From Chryseobacterium indologenes (GTDB taxonomy: Bacteria; Bacteroidota; Bacteroidia; Flavobacteriales; Weeksellaceae), in NCBI RefSeq assembly GCF_002025665.1, contig NZ_CP018786.1, positions 3,472,001 to 3,536,000 of the forward strand: a stretch of DNA of 64,000 bases, in the 5' to 3' direction. Numbering within the stretch: the first letter of the stretch is position 1; each line of letters starts with the position of its first letter. Of the stretch, positions 1 through 9,900 are shown piece by piece. The notes below the pieces were generated by a model. That model was not told the origin of the DNA, searched no databases, and saw only the letters and a program-made list of their open reading frames with translations. Made by a program: the position numbers and the translations under genes.

Positions 1-1122
1 AGCCGTAAGATGATAAGTCCCTGGCTGATTTGCGGAGAAAACAATTTCATTTCTCTGTTGAGTATTCGTCAACAGACCTCCCGCAGGACCAGAAACATTC
101 CAGTTAACTTTGGTTGTTGGCCACTGAGGAATTGAATAGGTATACTGTCTGCCAGTACATATCACTTCCTGTCCTTTAATTTTTGCATTTTTTAAAACTA
201 CAGGAATTTTAATTGTCGTCCACTCAGGACAAGCACATTCTGACATGTACATTACATATCCAAAGCCGTCAGACGGATCTACCTGATCCCAAACCACTTC
301 AATTTCGTTACCGTTATTGTTGACAATTGATCCTCCGATAACTTTCCATTGTCCTTTGTTGCATCCATCCTGTACATTGTATTTTTCAGTACTGCCTTCA
401 CATACTACGGAAGCACAGTTAATCTGTACAGGATCAGCTTTTAATACCTTGATCTGTTTTTTAATTTTATCCTGGCAGCCACACTTGTTGGTTACCGTCA
501 GAGTGATCGTATAGTTTCCGGGATTAGCATACAAATGAGACGGCTCAAAAGCGGTAGAAGTTGTACCATCGCCAAAGTCCCAGAAGTAGTTAATGATATC
601 CGATCCACCGTTCTGTTCAGAAAGATTATCGAAATAGATCGTCGTATTTCTACATACAGTATCAGCCAGGTTTAACATTTCGAATTTAGCAATCGGTCTG
701 TTAATCTTTTCGATACAAATGGTCTGGGTTTCAACATTTCCGTCATTATAGGTGATAACCGCCTGTAAAGATCCGTTCCCCGCTGCTCCCCAGCTTACAT
801 TCGCTATGGTATTCGCAGGTCCTGAAATAGCTGCAGTACCTCCTGAAACCGTCCATTGGACATTGGAAACATTCGGTCCCTGAATCTCGTATTTTACAGT
901 TGATTGCTCACAGACACGGAGACATTGAGATGAGTTGATGTAGGAATAAGCGATTCCGTTGTCAGGGATCTGACCTTCTTTTTCGCCACGGAATTCCTGG
1001 CATCCGACCTGAGCGGTCCATGTAATTCGAGCTTGAGCTTGCAGTACCCAGGGTACCAGAAGCCAACATAGCAGGAGCCATCTGAAGATGTGCTGCCTAC
1101 CAAAATAGGTGTTGTTTTTCAT
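1..1122 (-). CDS. Secreted PKD-domain surface protein (partial, N-terminal part)
   Basis: The reading frame enters at the left edge and reads on the minus strand from an ATG at 1122, so only the first 374 codons are visible. The start is followed by a basic segment and a hydrophobic run (WLLLCWLLVPWVLQAQA), a signal peptide with a probable cut after the AQA. Beyond it come Ig-like beta repeats rich in Cys, Trp and Gly. YFWDFGDGTTS near residue 180 is the classic PKD signature. Such proteins in Flavobacteriia are usually large, exported and often anchored by the type IX secretion system (family knowledge); the C-terminal sorting domain that would prove this lies outside the window. The role is probably adhesion or gliding-related, but that is inferred only from the family. 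Confidence 0.85.
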   Translation of the reverse strand, partial: MKNNTYFGRQHIFRWLLLCWLLVPWVLQAQARITWTAQVGCQEFRGEKEGQIPDNGIAYSYINSSQCLRVCEQSTVKYEIQGPNVSNVQWTVSGGTAAISGPANTIANVSWGAAGNGSLQAVITYNDGNVETQTICIEKINRPIAKFEMLNLADTVCRNTTIYFDNLSEQNGGSDIINYFWDFGDGTTSTAFEPSHLYANPGNYTITLTVTNKCGCQDKIKKQIKVLKADPVQINCASVVCEGSTEKYNVQDGCNKGQWKVIGGSIVNNNGNEIEVVWDQVDPSDGFGYVMYMSECACPEWTTIKIPVVLKNAKIKGQEVICTGRQYTYSIPQWPTTKVNWNVSGPAGGLLTNTQQRNEIVFSANQPGTYHLTA

Positions 1123-1611
1123 AGTTATTAAAAAAGTGTTATTAATTTTTTGTCAAATTAATAAAAATAATAATACAAAAATCATTTAATCGTGAAAAAA
1201 TAACATTATTTCACAGTTGAATTTCAACAATATATATAAATTCATACTTATATGTTATTTCACCAACCTATTAGTTATAAAAAAAAAATCATCTTTTTTT
1301 TAATTTCGGGGTTACCAAGGCATTTTCAATCAAATAAAATCCTAAATTTCAAATCAACAAATCCCAAAATCAATAGACAAAATTCAATTTAATTTATTTT
1401 TTACTAAATAATATTAATTTTTATTAAAATTAATCACATTCAAAACAGATAAAATAACAAGCTTTTTACCTATTTCTTAATTCTTAAAAAAACTATGTGT
1501 ATTTCAACAATTTAATCTTCATCTATAAGCTTTTCCCATCCATACCTATATCAATATCGGTAAGGATAATCATTAGAATTGCCGACAAGATTAAAATAAT
1601 TTATCTTTGTT

Positions 1612-1619
1612 TTTCAAGG
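1612..1619 (+). promoter_or_regulatory. Putative -7 box of the glutaminase promoter
   Basis: TATCTTTG matches the Bacteroidota -7 consensus TAnnTTTG and lies 33 bases before the ATG at 1653. No well-spaced TTG -33 element is visible. It supports the 1653 start, because the longer in-frame ORF from 1497 would begin upstream of this promoter. Confidence 0.4.
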
Positions 1620-1652
1620 CTTATCATAAACATTATATTCAACAACTCCTAT

Positions 1653-2666
1653 ATGAGAAACAAAAACTTTTTATTTTCTGCCAAAGGAATCTGTACTGCA
1701 GCTTTTCTTTCCTTAAACACAATCGTTTACGCACAGAAGGCAGCAGATATCTCGACCCTTTCAGAAAAAACATTAAATACCATTCTGGAAAAAAACAGAG
1801 CTTATTATGCTCAGGGAAAAGTAGCAGATTACATTCCTGAACTAGGGAAAATGGATGCTAAAGCAATTGCTTTTTCAGTGGTTGATAAAAATGGGAAAGT
1901 ATTCAATACCGGTGATGTAAGCAAAAAATTTACCATGCAAAGCATTTCCAAAATTATATCCTTAATGGTAGCTGTAAATGAAAAAGGAGAAACTCATATT
2001 TTTGATAAAATGGGATACTTTGGATCAGACAAACCCTTCAACCATTTTTCAAACCTTGAAACTACAGGGAAACCGCTTAATCCAATGATGAATGCCGGAG
2101 CTATTCTTACCACTTCACTGATCTCAGGAGATGGTGAGAAGCCATTCCTTAAAATACTGGATATGGTAAGGTATATTACCAAAAACCCATCCATAGATTA
2201 CAATAAATCGGTTTACGAATCGGAAAAATCAACAGGACACCGCAACCGTGGAATGTTTTACATCATGAAAAACAGCGGACTGATTTCAGGAAATGAAGAC
2301 CAGCTGGACAACTATTTCAAACAATGCTCTATTGAACTTACTGCTGAAGATCTCGCAAAAATAGGATACTTCTTTGCCAACCAGTGTGTAAGATTTGACG
2401 GAGATTCCACCTATAAAAACGCAGATATGGCAAAATTAGTAGAATCACAAATGCTTACTGCCGGAATGTATGAGTTCAGTGGGGAATATTCCAGAACGGT
2501 TGGTTTACCAAGCAAATCCGGTGTTGGAGGAGGAATTACAGTAAGTGTTCCGGGAAAAATAGGAATCGGGGTATTCAGCCCTGCTTTAGATCAACACGGA
2601 AATTCTCTTGCCGGATATCATATGATTTTAGATCTGGCGAAGCAGTACGGATTAAGTATTTTTTAA
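1653..2666 (+). CDS. glsA: Glutaminase A, exported
   Basis: A 337-residue glutaminase of the serine-dependent, beta-lactamase-like family, which hydrolyses L-glutamine to glutamate and ammonia. The family motif FTMQSISKII places the catalytic Ser97-x-x-Lys100 pair, and NPMMNAGAI and the C-terminal GGGITVSVPGKIGIGVFSP block are also family-typical. The N-terminus (MRNKNFLF... to VYAQ, about 28 residues) is a signal peptide, so the enzyme should act in the periplasm, as do glutaminases of other Bacteroidota. The frame is open from 1497, but those 52 extra residues are low-complexity and precede the likely promoter, so 1653 is preferred. It stands alone, with a strong hairpin terminator about 95 bases downstream. 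Confidence 0.92.
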   Translation: MRNKNFLFSAKGICTAAFLSLNTIVYAQKAADISTLSEKTLNTILEKNRAYYAQGKVADYIPELGKMDAKAIAFSVVDKNGKVFNTGDVSKKFTMQSISKIISLMVAVNEKGETHIFDKMGYFGSDKPFNHFSNLETTGKPLNPMMNAGAILTTSLISGDGEKPFLKILDMVRYITKNPSIDYNKSVYESEKSTGHRNRGMFYIMKNSGLISGNEDQLDNYFKQCSIELTAEDLAKIGYFFANQCVRFDGDSTYKNADMAKLVESQMLTAGMYEFSGEYSRTVGLPSKSGVGGGITVSVPGKIGIGVFSPALDQHGNSLAGYHMILDLAKQYGLSIF

Positions 2667-2761
2667 CCCTATTAAAGGTTCAAGAACAATGAATTCAATA
2701 AAAGAATATCAATCTCAATTAATTCTTTTAATACAGACTAACAACAAAAATTAAACAATAC

Positions 2762-2798
2762 AAATCCGTTGAAATAAAATATTTCAACGGATTTTTTT
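2762..2798 (+). terminator. Rho-independent terminator after glsA
   Basis: Perfect 14-bp arms AAATCCGTTGAAAT / ATTTCAACGGATTT around a five-base AAAAT spacer (2776-2780), whose outer A and T can also pair to leave an AAA loop, followed by a T-run. It ends the glutaminase transcript. Confidence 0.85.
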
Positions 2799-3428
2799 AT
2801 TTTCCAAACTTCACTTTTTCAACAATTTAACATCTACACAATTATATCTTGCCGCCTACACTTAAGTAGTATTATTATATTATCTCAACGGCTTATATCT
2901 ACAGGATATTTTTTTTAAACATGATTGAATAATATACTTTTACAGAAAGAAAATTCATCTTTATAATTCTCACACCAAGATAAAATACAAACACATGATA
3001 AAAATTAAACCAACACTTACATGGTTATTTCCTTTATTAAGAATTACTTCTATTACCATGCAGGCAAATGACAGCTAATTTTAAACAGAAATTTAAATAT
3101 TTCTTAACGATTCACCGAAAACCTATCTTTTTCTTTATTTTGAAGAAGAGGAAAAAGTCATAAATCTCATTTCATTATTTTATTAACATTACTGTTTTTA
3201 TGAATTTCGAAATAATATTAATTTATTCTTAAAAATACCTATCTATTTATTTATCAAAAAGATAGAAAAAATTCACAAATAATTCAAATTAAATCACAAT
3301 ATATTGATTAATTTTATTTAAATTCGCCTTGCCATTTTATCAGATTGATAAAGGTAATTCTTACATTTTAGAACCTTATCCATTGTATATTATCTTTTTG
3401 TAATATACCTAAAAACAAATCTCTTGTT
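2799..3428. other. A+T-rich intergenic stretch, no gene seen
   Basis: No convincing coding sequence, RNA or repeat was found here. The only small ORF with a plausible start (2995-3078, 27 codons) has no supporting feature. Confidence 0.6.
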
Positions 3429-3429
3429 T

Positions 3430-3461
3430 TTGAAATATTTTATTTTTTATTCCTATATTTG
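3430..3461 (+). promoter_or_regulatory. Putative promoter of the glycolipid operon
   Basis: TTG at 3430-3432 and TATATTTG at 3454-3461 are 21 bases apart, a good fit to the Bacteroidota -33/-7 promoter. Transcription from here would start near 3467 and give a leader of about 510 nt that carries the small ORF at 3737 before the first synthase gene at 3980. Confidence 0.5.
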
Positions 3462-3471
3462 CTTAACATTT

Positions 3472-3499
3472 TTTTAACTATAACTATTTATAGTTAAAA
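3472..3499. promoter_or_regulatory. 28-bp palindrome at the presumed transcription start
   Basis: Perfect 12-bp arms TTTTAACTATAA / TTATAGTTAAAA separated by CTAT. It starts 10 bases after the -7 box, where a repressor would block initiation, and it could also form a hairpin at the 5' end of the mRNA. It is not followed by a T-run, so it is unlikely to be a terminator. Confidence 0.5.
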
Positions 3500-3736
3500 T
3501 TTATAAGATTGTACCGGCCATGTTTCTAAGAATAAGGAAACAATAAATATACTTTAATAGCATTTGAACAATTGATATTTTCATATTAAAAAATCATTAT
3601 CAAATAGCGTGTATTATTGAAGATATATTATAGTTTTATTATTTTTATTTCCTCATAACAGAAAATTGTTATTTATACGAATAACATTGATGTTTTGCTA
3701 TGAGATATCATTAATCATTTCTATACCGTAAATGCT

Positions 3737-3895
3737 ATGAAAAACTTGACCAAAATCAGGCTGATGTCTTTTGAAAAGCCGGATATAACTACTACAACCC
3801 AAAATCTATCCCATACCGATAGATTATTAAATAATTACCACAAAACAACACCTATTGTTAACGATTTAATAAAAACAATTTTTACTATATCGTAG
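3737..3895 (+). CDS. Small leader ORF resembling the synthase N-terminus
   Basis: A 52-codon ORF ending in TAG, 84 bases before the first polyketide synthase gene. Its first 16 residues, MKNLTKIRLMSFEKPD, match the synthase start MKKLTIIGLTPFEKPD at 11 of 16 positions, and the DNA is also alike, so the two share ancestry. After FEKPD the similarity stops and the rest (Thr- and Asn-rich) matches nothing I recognise. It could be the decayed 5' end of a duplicated synthase gene, or a translated leader peptide that regulates the operon. Whether it is translated is unknown. Confidence 0.45.
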   Translation: MKNLTKIRLMSFEKPDITTTTQNLSHTDRLLNNYHKTTPIVNDLIKTIFTIS

Positions 3896-3979
3896 CAAAG
3901 AGTAATGGTCTTACGATCGAAAGACCTTGCATTCTGTTATGGAACTCTTGCTATCATTCAATAATTCAATTAACACGCC

Positions 3980-6900
3980 ATGAAAAAATTAACCATTATT
4001 GGACTGACGCCTTTTGAAAAGCCGGACGTTAACCTTATATCTAAACTGCACCAGGCGGGTGCACTTCCCGTTCTAAGTTTAGGAAATGAGCTAGCGAAAG
4101 CCCAGGAAGCGTTACATCAACTTGACCAGATAGACGTACCATCGTATGGTATTTATTTTTCTAACGACAATTTCACGACTCTTCAAATTCCGGAAAAAGT
4201 ACGATTTGCGATCCTACCGTTCGGAATGTCTAAGCCACTCAATGTACCTGTTGTTTATCAGGTAACCAGTTTAGAAGAAGCAAGACAAGCTGAACAGGCG
4301 GGAGCACAAGGAATTATTATCAAAGGAAATGAAGCTGGCGGATTAGTAGGCTATGAATCCACGTTTGTATTATTCCAGCGTGTGATCAAAGAAATCCAGA
4401 GCATTCCGGTGTGGGTACAAGGAGGAATAGGTCTTCATACCGCAGCCGCAGCAAAAGCTTTGGGAGCAACCGGAGTTATACTGGACAGCCAGCTGGCATT
4501 GTTCCCTGAAAGTTCAGTTCCTAAGGACCTGAAAGAAGTATGCTCAAAACTGAATGGTACAGAAACTAAGGTGATCGCGAACCACCGTGTATTGGTAAGA
4601 CCCAATTCACCAGGTTTACCTGAAAACGTAACCGCTGAAAAGCTGAAACAATATTTTACCGGTTTTGACCTTAGCACATGTTACATCACAATGGGACAAG
4701 ACATATCCCTTGCAATTGACCTGTATGAAGACTTCAAAACACTGAAAAAACTGATTTTCGGATTTAAAGAAGCCATGTATGGACACCTGAAGCAGGCAAA
4801 AGCACTGAATGTCATTGATAAAGGCAACTCTTTAGCTCAGGAACTGGGACTGCAATACCCTATTGCTCAGGGACCAATGACCCGTGTAAGTGATGTCCCT
4901 TCATTTGCCAATGCAGTGGCAGATGCCGGAGCTTTACCTTTTGTTGCTTTGTCATTATTAAAAGGAGAATCCGCGAAGTCTTTGGTAATGGACACCAAAA
5001 AACTTGCTGGTGAAAAAACATGGGGTGTAGGAATTTTAGGATTCGCACCACAGGAATTAAGAGATGAACAGACATCCTATATATTAGAAGCAAAACCTCC
5101 CGTAGTTTTAATTGCCGGAGGAAGACCTGCTCAGGCCAAAGTATTTGAAAAGGCCGGAATAAAATCATTCTTACATGTTCCTTCCCCTGCTCTTCTGGAT
5201 ATTTTCCTGAAAGAAGGCGCTAAAAACTTCATTTTCGAAGGACGTGAATGTGGAGGACACGTAGGTCCACTTTCAAGTACAGTACTTTGGGAAAAACAAA
5301 TTGAACGTATTTTAAAAGAAGACCATCCTGAAAACATCAGTGTCTTTTTTGCAGGAGGAATTCATAATGCATTTTCAACGGCATTTGTTTCCATTATGGC
5401 TGCACCATTGGCTGCAAGAGGAGTAAAAATTGGAGTATTGATGGGTACTGCCTATCTGTATACTCATGAGGCTGTACAAACCGGAGCTATTCAGGAAGAG
5501 TTCCAGTCTCAGGCTATGCAGGCAAAAGATACCGTTTTACTGGAAACCGCTCCGGGACATGAAACGCGTTGTTTAAACACTGCATTTGCCCATCATTTCA
5601 ATACAGAAAAAGCAAAACTTCTTGCTGCCGGAATGGATAAGAAACAAGTCTGGGAACAGCTTGAAAAATTAAATGTAGGCCGTTTGCGTATTGCTGCTAA
5701 AGGTATTGAACGCCAAGGCGACAAACTGGTCAATATTCCTAAAGATGATCAACTGGATTTAGGAATGTACATGATAGGACAGGTTGCTACGATGCATAAT
5801 CGTGTTATCTCATTGGCAGCCCTGCATCAAAGTGTTGTAGACAATTACGAATATATTCAGGATGCTGCATTATCAGAGGAACCTGTTTCAACAGAAAAGC
5901 CACTGGATATTGCTATCGTAGGGATGGAATGTATCTTCCCGGGCGCTAAAAACCTGGATGAATACTGGAGAAATATTATTTTAGGAAAAGACAGTGTTAC
6001 TGAAGTACCAGATGAAAGATGGAATAAAGAATTATATTACCATCCCGATTCTGACGGACCGGATGTATCCCACTCCAAATGGGGAGGATTTATTCCTAAA
6101 ATTGATTTCGATCCACTGGCATTCGGAATTCCGCCACAGTCCCTTGCAGCAATTGAACCTACACAATTGTTGACCTTATTGGTCGCAAAACGCGCCATGG
6201 AAGATGCAGGATATGGTGAAAAACACATCAATAGAGAAAATATCTCTGTAATTATCGGAGCTGAAGGAGGTAATGATCTTGCCAACAGCTATAGTTTCAG
6301 AGGATACTATAAACAGGTTTTCGGAGAACTTCATGAAGAAGTAAAAGAAGCCTTCCCACATACCACAGAAGACTCATTCCCGGGTATTCTTGCCAATGTT
6401 ATCGCGGGTAGAATTACCAACCGACTGGATCTTGGAGGCAGAAACTTTACCGTAGATGCAGCTTGCGCTTCTTCTTTGGCCGCTATTGATCTGGCTTGCC
6501 AGGAACTTGTATTAGGTAAATCGGATATGGTTCTTGCCGGAGGAGCCGATTTACACAACGGAATCAATGATTATCTGATGTTCTCCAGTACGCATGCTTT
6601 ATCCAGAAAAGGAAGATGTGCTACCTTCGATGGTGAGGCAGACGGTATTGCCCTTGGAGAAGGCATTGCCATTCTTGTTTTAAAAAGATATGAAGACGCT
6701 GTACGCGATGGTGACCGTATCTATTCAATAATCAAAGGAGTTGGTGGATCCAGTGACGGAAAAGCTTTGGGATTGACTGCTCCTAGACAAATAGGCCAGG
6801 TAAGAGCATTAGAACGTGCTTATTCCCAGGCTGGTATCAGTGCTGCTTCTGTAGGTTTAGTGGAAGCTCACGGTACTGGAACCGTTGTAGGGGACAAAAC

Positions 6901-9900
6901 AGAATTAAGTGCCTTAACTAATTTATTCATCCGTTCAGGAGCTTTACCCGGGCAGACTCATTTAGGTTCTGTAAAAACACAGATCGGACATACCAAGTGT
7001 GCGGCAGGATTAGCCGGATTAATCAAAGCTTCGCTTGCAGTATATCATGGGGTAAAACCACCTACTCTTCATCTTCAGCAGCCTAATGCTTATTATAATG
7101 CAGAAACCAGCCCATTTGCTTTCCATGCAGAAAGTGGACTATGGAGCGAGAAGAACCGTTATGCAGGAATCAGTGCTTTCGGATTTGGAGGAACGAACTT
7201 CCATACGGTTATTGCCAACCATCCTAAGCAGGATAATTCAATCGCAATGCAATCGTGGCCTTCGGAACTATTTGTTTTCCGTGGAGATACGTATGAAGAA
7301 GCCAAAGGACAGTCAGGCCAGATTAAGGCTTTATTAGAAATTAATGATGGTATTCCATTAAAAGATATTGCTTATAGCTTAAGTATCAGTTCGGAAAAAC
7401 CAATTCAGTTCAGTATTGTAGCGGATACAGTTGAAGATTTGATGATGAAGCTTGAGCTAGTACTGCTAGGGATTGAGACAAAAGATACTTTTACCGTGAA
7501 TAAAAAAGAAGGTAAAGTAGCGTTCACATTCCCTGGACAAGGCAGTCAGAGAATCAATATGGCTCGTGATTTATTCGTCGTTTTCCCTGCTATGCGTAAG
7601 ATTATCGATGAGTATCCTGAACTTGAAAAAGTAGTTTTCCCATCTAAGACCTTTAATGAGGCTGATTTAAAACAACAAAAAGAAACCATTAAAGATACCC
7701 GTTTAGCACAACCTCTTTTAGGAATTGTAGACCTTGCCTTGGCTAAATTCCTGGAATCATTGGGTATTATTCCGGATATGCTGGCAGGCCACAGTTATGG
7801 TGAAATACCAGCTTTATGTTTTGCCGGAGTATTTGGAGAAGATAAACTGGTTGACTTAAGTGTTCAGAGAGCTCAATCTATTTTAAATTCAGTAGAAGGT
7901 GGAGATCCAGGTTCAATGCTTGCAGCAAGTGCCACTGCAGAACGTTTACAGCCTATTATTGCTAAAGTAGAAGGATGCTATCCTGTAAATTTCAATGCTC
8001 CTACTCAATGTGTCATTGCAGGAAGTACAGAAGCGATTAATAAATTACTGGAAGTTCTTAAACAGGAAGGTATTTCTGCTAAAAAACTGGAAGTAGCATG
8101 TGCTTTCCACAGTCCATTATTGGCAAAATCCAAAGATTTATATGCTGAAGTATTAAAAGATGTTCCTTTCCAGGAAATGCAGATTCCGGTGTGGTCCAAT
8201 ACCACAGCAGAAGTATATCCGGCGAATCCTTCAGAAATAAAAGAAAGACTTACTGATCATCTGGTACAGCCTGTAAGGTTTGTAGAACAGCTTCAGGCAA
8301 TGTATAATGATGGAGCAAGAATCTTCATCGAAGTAGGACCAGGAAAAGTTCTTACCGGACTCACCAAATCCTGCCTGGAAAAAGATCAGCTGACCTTATA
8401 TGTTGAAGACAACAGCCGTAATAAATTCAGTCATCTGCTTTGCATGCTGGCTCAATATTTAGGGACAGGCCGCAGCTTCAATATTAATAAACTTTTTGAT
8501 GGCAGAAGCGTTAAGGTTATTGATATCAACCAACCTGAGCTTTACAAGAAAAGCCCTGCTATCTGGCGTGTTAACGGGCAAACTGCCCATCCAACTACTG
8601 GTAATCTGCCATCTAATGGTGCTTTACCACTAATAAACCCTATTCCCATGAACAATTTTACGAATAATCCACAGGCACCTGCAACTGAAGCTCAGTCTAC
8701 TGCTGAACGTATGCTGCAGGAATATTTAAACAGCATGAAATTAATGATACAGGCACAGCGTGATGTGATGCTTTCCTTTATGGGACAGAATCCTCAGGCA
8801 TTCCCTGCTCCTGTATACAATTCACCAATACCAACTCCTGCACATCAGCCTGTATCAGCCATTCCGGTTCAGCCTGTTCATCAGGAAAAACCTGTAGCTG
8901 TAGCTCCTGTAAAACAAGCTCCGTCAAGAGATATCAAATCCTTATTACTTCAGGTGGTAAGTGACAAAACAGGATATCCACAGGAAATGCTGGGTATGGA
9001 AATGGATCTTGAAGCTGATTTAAGTATTGACTCTATTAAAAGAGTAGAAATTATCGGAACACTTCGTAACGAATTGGGAACTCTGGGCAACGGAAACACC
9101 AGTGAAGATACCGTTATGGAACAATTAGCCGGAATAAAAACGCTAAGTGGACTTGTTTCATGGCTTACAGAATTCTCAGGAGCAGATACAACAGCTGCCA
9201 TAGAAAAAAACGGAACAGCAGCTGAATCATCAGTTTCAAAATCACAGGCTCAGCCGGCATTCTCTCTTGAAGATCTTCAAAATGCCATTTTGAATATTGT
9301 AAGTGAGAAAACTGGTTATCCAAAAGAAATGTTAGGTCTTGATCTTGATCTGGAAGCTGACCTGAGTATTGATTCCATTAAACGTATGGAAATCATCGGT
9401 GATCTTAAAACCAAAATTGGTTTTGGCCAAAACCTTGAACAGGCAGATGATGTTATGGAAAAACTGGCTGCCATTAAAACCCTTCGCGGTCTGGCAAGCT
9501 GGATCAGCGAAATGAATGGAGAAACCAACGAAGCAGCTCAGGAAGTGAAAGAAGAAAATATTACAGAGCCAACTCAAAATGTATTGTCACGTCTTCGTTT
9601 TGACATCACACCGACTGACGCTTCTTTAGTACAAAATACAGAAGTATTACAGGGAAAACGTTTTGCCATCACTCAGGATGACAGCAAGCAAACCTCAGCG
9701 ATCAGGGAAGCACTGGAAAAACATGGAGCCATCGTAGAAATAGTAGATACAGAAAAAGATCTTTCAAACATTGACGGATTAATTATGCTGGACCTGTTCT
9801 CAACAGTTGATAAACCAAGCATTATCGACCATGTGGATCTGATCAAAAAACTGGATTTTGATAAAGCAAAATGGGTATATCTGATCTCTGATATTCCTGC

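Noticed and set aside
1497..1652. N-terminal extension of the glutaminase ORF from an ATG at 1497
   Set aside because: The extra residues are low-complexity and upstream of the likely promoter and of a proper signal peptide that starts at 1653.
2995..3078. 27-codon ORF in the gap after glsA
   Set aside because: No promoter at a suitable distance, no recognisable product and no conservation evidence; random ORFs of this size are common.
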